A stretch of 64,000 bases of DNA from Spirosoma sp. KCTC 42546 (GTDB taxonomy: Bacteria > Bacteroidota > Bacteroidia > Cytophagales > Spirosomataceae), in the NCBI RefSeq assembly GCF_006965485.1, contig NZ_CP041360.1:8040501-8104500 (forward strand), read 5' to 3'. This document shows, in pieces, positions 9,266 through 17,316 of the stretch. The position numbers and the translations under genes were made by a program. The notes beneath the pieces are model-generated. The model saw only the letters and a program-made list of their open reading frames with translations. It did not search any database and was not told where the DNA came from. Each line of letters starts with the position of its first letter. The first letter of the stretch is position 1.

Positions 9266-9904
9266 TTAAATGGCCCAGGCCTTCTGGCCGGGTTTGAGTG
9301 TAACACAACCGTCATAACGACCAGGAACGGCCACGTATTCAAGCGCCTGTGTGCAACCGATTTCAGAAGTGAAATAACCGGTTAAAGTCAAGTCTTTCAG
9401 AATGGAGAAGAAGGGCGTATACTGTTTTTTGGCAACCGGCATTTGCAGGTCGGCCTGGGAGTTTTCCACCTTAGCCGCCGTTTTAGCACCGGCCATCTGG
9501 GCCCGCTGCGCCTTGTCATCCGCCTGGAGTTTCTTTACAATCTCAATACGCTGTGTTGGATCGAGTTGCACAAAGGCTTTTCCGTAGGCCTCCTGGCTCA
9601 GTTTGTTGGTTAAAGCAAGGCCTTCTAAAAAGCGTTGCTGATCATCGGGCTTATAGCAGTCTTTCAGAATAATATCAATCACTTCATTCACCTTAGCAGC
9701 TTTAGCACCGGGGGTCTTCGTGGTTGGTATAATCGTATCAGCCAGTTCAGCGACGGTCGCATCCTGATCGGCCGTAAAGAAAAGCGGCTTGCCCGTCAGG
9801 GCACGTCGGGCAGCCGAGGCTTCGAGCGTATCAGCTAACGCAGGCAACGTCATTGTCGCACCAGCGAACGCAGCTACCCGCATGAGGGCGTCTCTTCTGT
9901 TCAT
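9266..9904 (-). CDS. Gluconate 2-dehydrogenase subunit 3 family protein, Tat-exported
   Basis: The 212-residue protein begins MNRRDALMRVAAFAGATMTL, a Tat-like signal with a twin-arginine pair and a modest hydrophobic core ending at PALA. The remainder matches the small subunit (subunit 3) of membrane-bound gluconate/glucoside dehydrogenases, with the typical 'LADTIIPTTKTPGAKAAKVNEVID' opening (motif at about residues 53-76). This subunit guides export of, and binds, the GMC flavoprotein encoded next on the same strand. The tatC gene at 22.5-23.4 kb supplies the export channel. Co-transcription with the GMC gene is likely, since both are on the same strand with a repeat-filled gap of about 90 bases. 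Confidence 0.9.
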   Translation of the reverse strand: MNRRDALMRVAAFAGATMTLPALADTLEASAARRALTGKPLFFTADQDATVAELADTIIPTTKTPGAKAAKVNEVIDIILKDCYKPDDQQRFLEGLALTNKLSQEAYGKAFVQLDPTQRIEIVKKLQADDKAQRAQMAGAKTAAKVENSQADLQMPVAKKQYTPFFSILKDLTLTGYFTSEIGCTQALEYVAVPGRYDGCVTLKPGQKAWAI

Positions 9905-10050
9905 AGGTTTAAAGCAAATTAGACTTTCAAATAGAACGATATAAGGAAGTACAAATGTATAACAATCGGAGAATGGATTGTGTAATTTGGAGACTCAGTT
10001 TTGGCGTGCTGATTTTATTTAGAAAGTTACTAATCAACTATAAACAACAA

Positions 10051-10084
10051 GCGGTTTGAAACCGAACTGATGGTTTCAAACCGC
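10051..10084 (-). terminator. Hairpin terminator downstream of the M20 amidohydrolase
   Basis: Perfect 13-bp arms (10051-10063 and 10072-10084) flank an 8-base loop. On the minus strand the stem is followed by TTGTTGTTTA. It lies 50 bases past the amidohydrolase stop. Confidence 0.7.
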
Positions 10085-10134
10085 CTGGTTATTAATACGC
10101 TACTAAGAAAAAGGCTTACTACGTTGATCACGGA

Positions 10135-11331
10135 TTAAACCATCGCCAATTCCCGTACCGCCAGCCAACTCATCAGGCCTGCACCCGTTTCCAGCGCCGA
10201 TTCGTCGATGTCAAACGTTGGGGTATGAACGCCCGATATAATTCCACGTTCTTCGTTGCGGGTACCAAGTCGGTAAAAGCAGGAATCGACTACCTGCGAA
10301 TAGAACGCGAAATCTTCTCCAGCCATCCACAAATCAAGATCAACCACGTTTTCGGCACCCATATACTCAACTGCCTGCGCCCGAACGCGCCGGGTTAATT
10401 CTGGATGATTTTTCAGGTATGGATACCCGTGAACAATCGTAAACTCGCACGAGCCCCCCATCGCTTCGGCAATCCCTTCGGCAAGTTTAATCATGCGTTT
10501 TTTACCCTCTTCACGCCATTCTTCGTTCATACAGCGAAACGTACCCTGAATGGTCACTTCGTTTGGAATGACGTTGGTAACACCGTCGGCAATGAACCGG
10601 CCAAAGGATAATACCGATGGGCTAGCGGGGGGGCGATTACGGCTTATAATCTGCTGTAAGGCCACAATAATATGCGACGCAATCAGGACGGGGTCAACCA
10701 GATTATCGGGCATGGCAGCATGGCCACCTTTACCCCAAACAGTAAGATACAACTCATCGGTACTGGCCATGTACATACCTTCGCGGAAACCGATTTTACC
10801 TACTGGAATATTAGGAGCTACGTGCTGACCAATCATGCTGGCAGGTGTCGGATTTTCGAGCACACCTTCCTTAATCATGAGCGAAGCGCCACCCGGCGCT
10901 TTCTCTTCGCCCGGCTGGAACACCAGCTTTACCGTTCCATCGAACTGATCGCGCAACACGTGCAGAATACGGGCAACACCCAGCAAACTGGCCGTGTGCA
11001 CATCGTGGCCACAGGCATGCATGACCCCGTCCACGGTCGATTTATAGGGAACATCGTTGGCTTCGTGGATTGGCAATGCGTCCATATCGGCACGCAGGGC
11101 AACCACTCGCGAACCAGCCGAATGACTATTTCGGCCTTCGATAATGGCGACTAATCCGGTATCGGCAACCCCTTCCTGCGGAGTTATGCCAATCGCTTTC
11201 AGTTGATCAGCCACAAAGCGGGCCGTATTTCGCTCCTGAAAGGAAAGTTCAGGGTGAGCATGCAGATGTCGGCGGGTCTTGATAAGGTCAGCCGCGTATT
11301 GATGAGCGAGCGATTTGATTGAGTCGAGCAT
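10135..11331 (-). CDS. M20-family amidohydrolase (N-acyl-amino-acid / hippurate-type hydrolase)
   Basis: The 398-residue metallohydrolase has the M20D signature: ACGHDVHTA (metal ligands Asp/His), FQPGEEKAPGG (Glu pair), the MIGQHVAP His, an FWDLWMAGEDFAFY-like region near the C-terminus (seen as WMAGEDFAFY) and the final GVHTPTFDIDE His. Members cleave N-acetyl, N-benzoyl or related amide bonds of amino acids, or deacetylate diaminopimelate intermediates; the exact substrate cannot be chosen here. I start the gene at the ATG at 11331. The upstream in-frame codons back to 11403 translate two small hairpins rather than conserved protein. It follows an RDD membrane protein gene on the same strand, with no obvious functional link. 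Confidence 0.92.
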   Translation of the reverse strand: MLDSIKSLAHQYAADLIKTRRHLHAHPELSFQERNTARFVADQLKAIGITPQEGVADTGLVAIIEGRNSHSAGSRVVALRADMDALPIHEANDVPYKSTVDGVMHACGHDVHTASLLGVARILHVLRDQFDGTVKLVFQPGEEKAPGGASLMIKEGVLENPTPASMIGQHVAPNIPVGKIGFREGMYMASTDELYLTVWGKGGHAAMPDNLVDPVLIASHIIVALQQIISRNRPPASPSVLSFGRFIADGVTNVIPNEVTIQGTFRCMNEEWREEGKKRMIKLAEGIAEAMGGSCEFTIVHGYPYLKNHPELTRRVRAQAVEYMGAENVVDLDLWMAGEDFAFYSQVVDSCFYRLGTRNEERGIISGVHTPTFDIDESALETGAGLMSWLAVRELAMV

Positions 11332-11337
11332 AAGAGT

Positions 11338-11400
11338 CTGGGCCAAGCTCCGGCTTAGCCCGTTAAATGTATCCCAGGCCAAGCTCCCACTTGGCCCAGA
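11338..11400. repeat. Two adjacent GGCCAAG-type dyads
   Basis: Two small inverted repeats, roughly GGGCCAAGC...GCTTAGCCC and GGCCAAG...CTTGGCC, sit side by side in the 71-base gap between the RDD and M20 genes. They share core sequence and look like two copies of one dispersed hairpin element. Confidence 0.6.
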
Positions 11401-11402
11401 CA

Positions 11403-12098
11403 TTACTGTGCTGTTATAAATTGATAGTCATTGATAACCGTAAGCAGAAACTCCCGGTTTCCGATATCGCTGCGAATACCGGTTACTTCCTTTACTTTAT
11501 CGGCAGTACGCATCAGAACCTGTTCATCGTTCATGCGTACCACATTGCGAACTACACTAATATCACGATCAGAAAGTAGCCGAACATCGGGAAACTGAAC
11601 GGCGTAATTCTCAACGAAGGGCCGCAGAATTACATCGTCCAGCGTGACGGCTGGTTTTAGTCGAACAACCGTTGTACCTGCTGCAATATCGCCTAATCGT
11701 TGCCCTTTCCCGTTAGCGGCTACGGTGATAATTGGCACAATACCACCCAGAAACGCAACGGACTCTATAATTCGGAGTAACCAGCGAATGAGATAGGCAC
11801 CCAGGCCTGGCGGTGAGCCATCCAGCATAACCACGCGAATTTTCATCGCTATTTTACCGAGGCTTCGCCCGTTGAGCAGCCATTCGCTGACTAAGTCATA
11901 GACAACTACGGGAAAGAGGACCAAAAAGCTATAGAAACTGTTAACCCGAAAACCCATCGAACTCGGCAGGGCCAACGTCAGCATAATCCAGCCAAAAATG
12001 ACAACGTAATCAATGATGGCTGCCAGAATCCGTTCGCCAATGCTGGCAGGTTCGTACTCTACTAGAACATTTTGGGAAGTGCGGATTGCAACAGACAT
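11403..12098 (-). CDS. RDD family membrane protein
   Basis: The 231-residue protein starts with a short cytoplasmic segment and an RDD domain. The AAIIDYVVIFGWIML helix includes the conserved Asp, a second helix is near FYSFLVLFPVVVYDL, and GRSLGKIAMKIRVV carries the conserved motif. A third membrane helix (SVAFLGGIVPIIT) is followed by GKGQRLGDIAAGT, another RDD hallmark. The C-terminal 90 residues are soluble. RDD proteins are poorly understood and some are implicated in ion transport. The gene is divergent from the SpoIIM/MoxR operon at 12.2 kb; in many Bacteroidota an RDD gene flanks this operon, which suggests a shared envelope role. Confidence 0.9.
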   Translation of the reverse strand: MSVAIRTSQNVLVEYEPASIGERILAAIIDYVVIFGWIMLTLALPSSMGFRVNSFYSFLVLFPVVVYDLVSEWLLNGRSLGKIAMKIRVVMLDGSPPGLGAYLIRWLLRIIESVAFLGGIVPIITVAANGKGQRLGDIAAGTTVVRLKPAVTLDDVILRPFVENYAVQFPDVRLLSDRDISVVRNVVRMNDEQVLMRTADKVKEVTGIRSDIGNREFLLTVINDYQFITAQ

Positions 12099-12104
12099 AC
12101 CAGA

Positions 12105-12242
12105 AAGTCGTTAGTCAAACGTCAAAAGTCGTCAGTAAGCTTGGCTCGGCAAAAAAAAATCCCAGAAAACTAATGGCCAACTTGGTTACATCAGTAAATC
12201 TTTACTAATTTGACACTAACGGCTACTGACTGACGACTAACT
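12105..12242. repeat. GTC-heptamer repeat pair, inverted, between divergent genes
   Basis: Left arm about 12105-12138 is built from degenerate 7-base units beginning GTC. Right arm about 12214-12242 is its approximate reverse complement and ends two bases before the SpoIIM-like start codon. The stretch between presumably holds the divergent promoters. Confidence 0.7.
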
Positions 12243-12243
12243 T

Positions 12244-13188
12244 ATGCGTGAAGCCCTTTTTGTTAAACGCAACACCGACAAGTGGCGCGATATAGAACAA
12301 AACCCAACAAACGATCCTGATGAACTAACGGATCGATTTGTGGAACTGACCGACGATTTATCCTACGCCCGAACATTCTACCCCGACTCAACCGTAACGC
12401 GTTATCTCAACGGGTTAGCTGGACAAATGCATCGGGGCCTGATGCAAAATCGCCGAGCCGAACGTAGCCGATTCCTCACGTTCTGGAAATATGAATTGCC
12501 GCTTTTATTTCGGCAATCGCACAAGATGCTGGCACTGTCGGCGGGCATTTTTTTAGTGGCCTGTATTCTTGGCTGGGTATCGGCGGCACACGATGACACG
12601 TTTGTGCGGTTAATTCTGGGCGACCAATACGTGAACATGACGCTCGAAAACATCAAAAAAGGTGATCCGCTGGGTGTTTATGACAGCCACGATCAGGCCA
12701 GCATGTTCATACAAATTACCCTGAATAATATCTATGTAGCGTTCAGAACGTTCGTGTTCGGCCTATTTGCCTCGTTTGGCACAATGGCCATGCTATTCTA
12801 CAACGGCGTGATGCTGGGGTCATTTCAGTATTTTTTCTACGAACGGGGACTTTTACTCGACTCGATTCTGAAGATTTGGATTCACGGTACGCTCGAAATT
12901 TCAGCCATAGTCATTGCCGGTTGTGCTGGCCTGACAGTTGGCAATAGCCTGCTTTTTCCGGGAACTTACTCCCGGTTGGAGTCCTTTAAGCGGGGCATCA
13001 AACAGGGGCTAAAAATTGCGATTGGTCTGGTCCCGATTTTCATTACAGCCGGATTTCTGGAAAGTTTTATTACCCGAATGACCCTACCACCCGTAGTTAG
13101 TGGTAGCATTATTCTGATCTCTGCCACCTTTATTGGCTGGTATTTTATTTTTTACCCAATTCACCTAAACCGTACACGTCAACCATGA
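12244..13188 (+). CDS. SpoIIM (stage II sporulation protein M)-like membrane protein
   Basis: The 314-residue protein has a soluble N-terminal portion (about 1-85) with YARTFYPDS and a YLNGLAGQMHRGL motif. The SpoIIM/DUF95 membrane domain follows, with about five hydrophobic helices, the conserved FLVACILGWV helix, the ITLNNIYVAFRTFVFGLFASFG region and the GTLEISAIVIAGCAGL motif. Bacteroidota do not sporulate. In this phylum the family occurs with MoxR, DUF58 and DUF4129 genes, as here, and probably belongs to an envelope-associated complex. It overlaps the next gene by 4 bases (ATGA), which implies translational coupling, and is likely the first gene of a long plus-strand operon. Confidence 0.92.
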   Translation: MREALFVKRNTDKWRDIEQNPTNDPDELTDRFVELTDDLSYARTFYPDSTVTRYLNGLAGQMHRGLMQNRRAERSRFLTFWKYELPLLFRQSHKMLALSAGIFLVACILGWVSAAHDDTFVRLILGDQYVNMTLENIKKGDPLGVYDSHDQASMFIQITLNNIYVAFRTFVFGLFASFGTMAMLFYNGVMLGSFQYFFYERGLLLDSILKIWIHGTLEISAIVIAGCAGLTVGNSLLFPGTYSRLESFKRGIKQGLKIAIGLVPIFITAGFLESFITRMTLPPVVSGSIILISATFIGWYFIFYPIHLNRTRQP

Positions 13189-14111
13189 TTCAACTCTTTC
13201 AACAACGTGATTTTGGCGATAAAATCAACGTAACGTTTCAATACATAACCCAGAACTTTCGCAGCCTTGGCTTAGCTTTAGTCTATATTGTTGGTCCGGT
13301 TGCTTTGGTGGCGGGCATTGCCTCGGGCGTGTTCCAATCGAACATGCTTGATTTGGGTAACATGGCTAAAAGTGGTGATATTGATTCAGATAGTCCCTTT
13401 GGTGCTGGCTATGCTATGGCCCTAAGTTTTTTCTCACCCGCCTTCTGGTTTACGATGCTCTTTACGCTGTTGGCCATTCTGGTAGTAAGTCTGGTCACGT
13501 ATGCACACATGAAGGTGTACGCTCGCAAAACCCAACAGTATACATTAAACCAATCTCAACCGGTTGACATTAGTGTTAACGAGGTTTGGGAAGAAATGCA
13601 GCCACTTATTGGCCGGGGTATCGTTATCAGTGTATTGAGTTCGATTATCGCCTTCGCGGCTACCCTATTTTTCGTCATTCCAGGAATTTATGTTGGTATC
13701 GTCTTATCGCTTGGGTTGGTCGTTACTACGTTTGAAGGAACTGATTTTGGCCAAACCTGGAACCGATGCTTTGTGCTCATTCGGGATAAATGGTGGTCGA
13801 CCTTAGGAATAATATTTGTCATGGGACTAATCTCGGGGGTTGTTGGCTTAATCTTCACGCTCCCCGCCGGAATTCTTAGTTTTTTAATTACGGCCAAATT
13901 GCTGCCCGATATGTCAGGTTTCTGGCTTGTATTGGGGAATGTAGTGGCCACCGTAGGCAGTACGCTCCTGCGGGCTATTATTTATGTGGCACTTGGTTTT
14001 CAATATACGAACCTGGTCGAACGGCAGGAAGGTCGGGGCTTACAATCAGCCATCGACTCTATTGGTACGGCTCCAAGTCAACCACGCGCATCGGATGAAG
14101 GAACATTTTGA
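13185..14111 (+). CDS. Polytopic membrane protein of the MoxR/DUF58 operon (DUF975-like)
   Basis: The 308-residue protein has about six predicted membrane helices: 28-48, 80-105, 145-170, 175-195, 215-245 and 255-285. The region with EVWEEMQPLIGRGIVISVLSSII and the following FVIPGIYVGIVLSLG resembles DUF975/glycerophosphoryl-diester-phosphodiesterase-type membrane proteins. No enzymatic motif is visible. Its start overlaps the SpoIIM-like stop by 4 bases, and its end overlaps the DUF4129 gene by 17 bases, so the three are very likely co-translated. The function is unknown; position and overlap support a structural role in the same membrane complex. Confidence 0.88.
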   Translation: MIQLFQQRDFGDKINVTFQYITQNFRSLGLALVYIVGPVALVAGIASGVFQSNMLDLGNMAKSGDIDSDSPFGAGYAMALSFFSPAFWFTMLFTLLAILVVSLVTYAHMKVYARKTQQYTLNQSQPVDISVNEVWEEMQPLIGRGIVISVLSSIIAFAATLFFVIPGIYVGIVLSLGLVVTTFEGTDFGQTWNRCFVLIRDKWWSTLGIIFVMGLISGVVGLIFTLPAGILSFLITAKLLPDMSGFWLVLGNVVATVGSTLLRAIIYVALGFQYTNLVERQEGRGLQSAIDSIGTAPSQPRASDEGTF

Positions 14112-14874
14112 TTTACGATTTACGGTTTACAATTTGCGAGCAGGTCGATTGGGTTGGCTGATCTGTTGGTTGTGTCTCTCGTTAGCCACATTACCAGTGG
14201 CTTTTGCTCAATTGCAAAAGTCAGTTCCGCCAGTTGTCGTCCGCGATGATCGTACTCCCCTGACGATCCGCAAGCCGCAAGTCGATCACCTACGCGATCT
14301 TCAAACCGACCATGACTATCAATATGGTCGCGACGCACCTCCGCCCGAAAATCCGATAGCGCGCTTTTTTCAGTGGTTATTTCAAAAATTCGGGGAGTTC
14401 CTGCGTAGTGAAGCCTACCAGAATGTTTGGCAATATGTCATTCTGGCTGCTGTTGCAGGTTTTGTGATTTATCTGTTGATGAAAGCCGAAGTCATGAAGT
14501 TTCTGTTTCCAAAAGGTGCCGAATCGATCAGTCTCGATTATGAGAACCTGGCCGAAAACATCCACGAAATTAATTTCGATGCCGCGGTAGAAGAGGCCGT
14601 CACCAATCGAAACTTCCGGCTGGCCACTCGCCTGCTTTACCTGCAAACCCTCAAACGACTAACCGATGCCGGTCGAATTACGTATAAGCCCGACAAAACG
14701 AATCGGCAATACGTATATGAGCTGGCCAATTCGCCTTTACAAACCGATTTTGAGACATTAACGCGCCAATTCGAGTTTGTCTGGTACGGTGACTTCCCAA
14801 TAGATGAATCCCGGTTTGGGCAGCTTCGCCAGCAATTTCGACAGTTTAATCAGCCTGTTGCTCACCAATCCTAA
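14095..14874 (+). CDS. DUF4129 domain-containing membrane protein
   Basis: The 259-residue protein has an N-terminal hydrophobic segment (about 18-38, ending VAFA), a periplasmic linker rich in charged residues, a transmembrane helix (about 118-137) and a C-terminal cytoplasmic DUF4129 domain (about 165-245, with NFRLATRLLYLQTLKRLTDA). The domain resembles the C-terminus of transglutaminase-type proteins found with MoxR and DUF58. I chose the ATG at 14095, which overlaps the preceding gene by 17 bases. Codons 5-13 (DLRFTVYNL) are encoded by a three-copy 7-base repeat (TTTACnn), so the N-terminal extension seems to derive from repeat DNA. It is part of the plus-strand envelope operon. Confidence 0.88.
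   Translation: MKEHFDLRFTVYNLRAGRLGWLICWLCLSLATLPVAFAQLQKSVPPVVVRDDRTPLTIRKPQVDHLRDLQTDHDYQYGRDAPPPENPIARFFQWLFQKFGEFLRSEAYQNVWQYVILAAVAGFVIYLLMKAEVMKFLFPKGAESISLDYENLAENIHEINFDAAVEEAVTNRNFRLATRLLYLQTLKRLTDAGRITYKPDKTNRQYVYELANSPLQTDFETLTRQFEFVWYGDFPIDESRFGQLRQQFRQFNQPVAHQS
14107..14136 (+). repeat. TTTACnn heptamer repeat inside the start of the DUF4129 gene
   Basis: Three consecutive 7-base units of the form TTTACnn lie across the end of the upstream gene and codons 5-13 of the DUF4129 gene. Confidence 0.6.
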
Positions 14875-14888
14875 TCTGAGAATCTGCT

Positions 14889-16073
14889 TTGCCGAAACCG
14901 AATAAATATCTGCTTATCCTGCTGGCAACCGTAACGGCTTACATGCTCTTCGAGTATTACCGCCCAAAGCCGATTGACTGGAAATCAACGTACCAGAACG
15001 ATGACAAAATTCCGTTCGGAACGCAGGCTTTATTCGAGTTGCTACCGGATGCGTTGCCGAAGTCGACGGTGAAGACTATTCGTCTGCCAATTTATAATTT
15101 CCTGGGCGAGACAAAATTGCCAACGCCCAGCAATTATGTCTTTATCAATGACGACTTTAAAGCCGACAGTATTGAACAGAACCAGCTTCTATCGTACGTT
15201 AAACGGGGTAATTCTGTGTTCATTTCCGCTTACAATCTGCCCGATTCGCTTTGCCTTAAATTAGGATTCAAAGCAGAAGTAAAACCGACTAATAAAGCCG
15301 ATACAACGCTCCGTCAGAACTTCGTCAATCCCCAACTGCATACGGCCAAAGGCTATAATTTTTTTCACGATGATGGCCGAAATTTCATAACCATCAAAAA
15401 ACCTCAGAACATTACGGTGCTAGGTCGTAATGCCCGCAAAGAGCCGGTTTTCATTCGGGTGCAGTATGGGAAAGGTCAATTTTACATCCAGAACCTACCA
15501 CTGGCCTTTACAAACTATTACGTGCTGGACACGAAAACCTCCGACTACGCCTTCAAAGCGTTTTCCTATTTACCTGCCCAAACAACCTATTGGGATGAAT
15601 ATCAGAAGCAGGGGCGATTTGATGAGGATCAGCAGTCCATTTTCAGGTATATTCGCTCACAGCCTGCCCTGAACTGGGCATATTATCTGGTCGTATTTGG
15701 CTTGATTTTCTACGCCATCTTTGCCGGGAAGCGTACGCAGCGAATTATTCCCGTTGTCGAACCGCCAACGAATACGTCGCTCGATTTTGTAAAAACTGTT
15801 GGGCGCATGTATTTTCAACAAAGCGACCACGACAACCTCGCCCGGAAAAAAATCCAGTATTTCCTGGCCGACATCCGCGAACGTTATGGATTGAACACAA
15901 CCGTTTTAGACAAAGAATTTACCGAAACCCTGTCCCGAAAAAGTGGCGCATCTATGGACGAAACGTCAGATCTGGTACGGCTCCTGCGCGATGCGCAACG
16001 TAGCATCTCGCTTTCAGAATTTGATTTGCTGACGCTGAATAAGGCAATGGAAACATTTAAACAAACTATCTGA
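14889..16073 (+). CDS. DUF4350 domain-containing membrane protein
   Basis: The 394-residue protein has an N-terminal helix (about 7-22), a periplasmic DUF4350 domain (about 35-235, a glutamine-amidotransferase-like fold with YVFINDDFKADSIEQNQLLSYVKRGNSVFIS), a second membrane helix (about 258-276) and a C-terminal cytoplasmic region (about 290-390). No ATG fits before the first helix, and the frame opens with TTG at 14889, 14 bases after the previous stop; I take that as the start. DUF4350 proteins accompany MoxR and DUF58 in many phyla. The stop codon lies inside the left arm of an inverted repeat (16070-16173). Confidence 0.88.
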   Translation: MPKPNKYLLILLATVTAYMLFEYYRPKPIDWKSTYQNDDKIPFGTQALFELLPDALPKSTVKTIRLPIYNFLGETKLPTPSNYVFINDDFKADSIEQNQLLSYVKRGNSVFISAYNLPDSLCLKLGFKAEVKPTNKADTTLRQNFVNPQLHTAKGYNFFHDDGRNFITIKKPQNITVLGRNARKEPVFIRVQYGKGQFYIQNLPLAFTNYYVLDTKTSDYAFKAFSYLPAQTTYWDEYQKQGRFDEDQQSIFRYIRSQPALNWAYYLVVFGLIFYAIFAGKRTQRIIPVVEPPTNTSLDFVKTVGRMYFQQSDHDNLARKKIQYFLADIRERYGLNTTVLDKEFTETLSRKSGASMDETSDLVRLLRDAQRSISLSEFDLLTLNKAMETFKQTI

Positions 16074-16173
16074 ACCGGGATTTAGCTGATTTATGGATCT
16101 ACAGGATTTTGTTAATCTCTTTTGCTAAAAGCAAAATCAGATTAATCTTTTAATCAGCTAAATCCCAGTTCAG
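16070..16173. repeat. Dispersed inverted-repeat element, copy 1
   Basis: 22-base arms (16070-16091 and 16152-16173) pair with one mismatch. The left arm contains the DUF4350 stop codon. The internal sequence (CTACAGGATTTTG and similar) recurs, reordered, at 41539-41625, which marks this as a dispersed element. Confidence 0.8.
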
Positions 16174-16182
16174 AAACCATCT

Positions 16183-17157
16183 ATGGACTCATTTGAAACC
16201 CGTTTAGACCTCACATCCCTCACCGCTGCGGTTGATGCCATCCGCGCCGAAGTCGGGAAAGTTATTATAGGACAGCACCAAACGGTCGATTTGCTGTTAA
16301 CAGCCTTACTCGCCGATGGTCATGTGCTCATTGAAGGCGTGCCAGGCGTAGCCAAAACGTTAACGGCTAAACTGCTGGCGAAAACCATGTCGGTTGGCTT
16401 CAGCCGGATTCAGTTTACGCCTGATCTGATGCCATCCGATGTACTAGGCACGTCGGTATTTATGCCTAAAACGGGTGATTTTTCATTCCGACAAGGTCCG
16501 ATTTTCTCTAACCTTGTCCTGATCGATGAGATTAACCGCGCTCCGGCTAAAACCCAGGCCGCTCTGTTTGAGGTCATGGAAGAGCGTCAGGTCACGAATG
16601 ATGGCACAACTTACCCACTCCAAGAGCCCTTTATGGTACTGGCGACCCAGAACCCCATTGAACAGGAAGGTACCTATCGGCTACCCGAAGCGCAACTAGA
16701 TCGCTTTCTGTTCAAAATTGTGGTGAGTTACCCAACCGCTACCGAAGAAGTGGACATTCTGCGAGGGCATCACCAGCGCCGGAATTTGGCTGATGCGCTC
16801 GACGCCGTCACTGCTGTACTCACAGCCGAACAATTAGCAACCTTGCGCGGGCAGGTACATCAGGTGCATGTGGAAGACAAACTATTTGATTACATCGCCC
16901 AAATTGTGCAGGCAACCCGCGCGAATAAGTCGCTTTATTTAGGCGCATCGCCCCGGGCATCGGTAGCCTTGTTAAACAGTGCCAAAGCCCTTGCCACACT
17001 CCGAGGTCGCGATTTCATTACGCCCGAAGATGTACAGGAACTGGCAGCTCCCGTATTACGCCATCGTGTCTTATTAACGCCCGAGCGTGAAATGGAAGGC
17101 GGAACGGCCGATGAAGTTGTGGCACAGCTAGTGCAAAAAATTGACGTGCCGAGGTAA
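16183..17157 (+). CDS. MoxR family AAA+ ATPase
   Basis: The 324-residue AAA+ protein carries Walker A GVPGVAKT (about 47-54), Walker B LVLIDEINRAP (about 108-118), sensor 1 VLATQNPIEQEGTY and the C-terminal lid with LYLGASPRAS (sensor 2 Arg) and FITPEDVQELAAPVLRHR. MoxR ATPases act as chaperone-like remodelling factors with VWA/MIDAS proteins; the expected partner is the DUF58 protein at 20181. Here three additional genes separate moxR from DUF58, whereas they are normally adjacent. The gap before it holds an inverted repeat, so expression may be partly uncoupled from the upstream genes. Confidence 0.95.
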   Translation: MDSFETRLDLTSLTAAVDAIRAEVGKVIIGQHQTVDLLLTALLADGHVLIEGVPGVAKTLTAKLLAKTMSVGFSRIQFTPDLMPSDVLGTSVFMPKTGDFSFRQGPIFSNLVLIDEINRAPAKTQAALFEVMEERQVTNDGTTYPLQEPFMVLATQNPIEQEGTYRLPEAQLDRFLFKIVVSYPTATEEVDILRGHHQRRNLADALDAVTAVLTAEQLATLRGQVHQVHVEDKLFDYIAQIVQATRANKSLYLGASPRASVALLNSAKALATLRGRDFITPEDVQELAAPVLRHRVLLTPEREMEGGTADEVVAQLVQKIDVPR

Positions 17158-17316
17158 GGGAATGGATAATGCAGAATGAATAATGCACAATGTACAATGT
17201 ACAATGAATAATGGTGGGCAAGCTAATTGGCAATTCCGTTTTAGAAAAGTGGGAGTTAGTCGCAGCGCCACTTTTTTCATTATCCATTGTGCACTTTTCA
17301 TTATCCATTATTCACT
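17157..17316. repeat. ATGNANA heptamer repeat pair, inverted
   Basis: Left arm 17157-17214 is a run of about seven 7-base units of the form ATGNANA. Right arm 17277-17316 is the approximate reverse complement. The right arm lies within the open frame of the next gene and encodes its hydrophobic signal segment. Confidence 0.85.

Noticed and set aside
10672..11154. 160-codon plus-strand frame inside the M20 gene
   Set aside because: Antisense shadow of a clear metallohydrolase; composition is unlike a real protein here.
12244..13188. SpoIIM homologue as evidence of sporulation
   Set aside because: Every other feature is Bacteroidota; the family is common in MoxR/DUF58 operons of non-sporulating bacteria.
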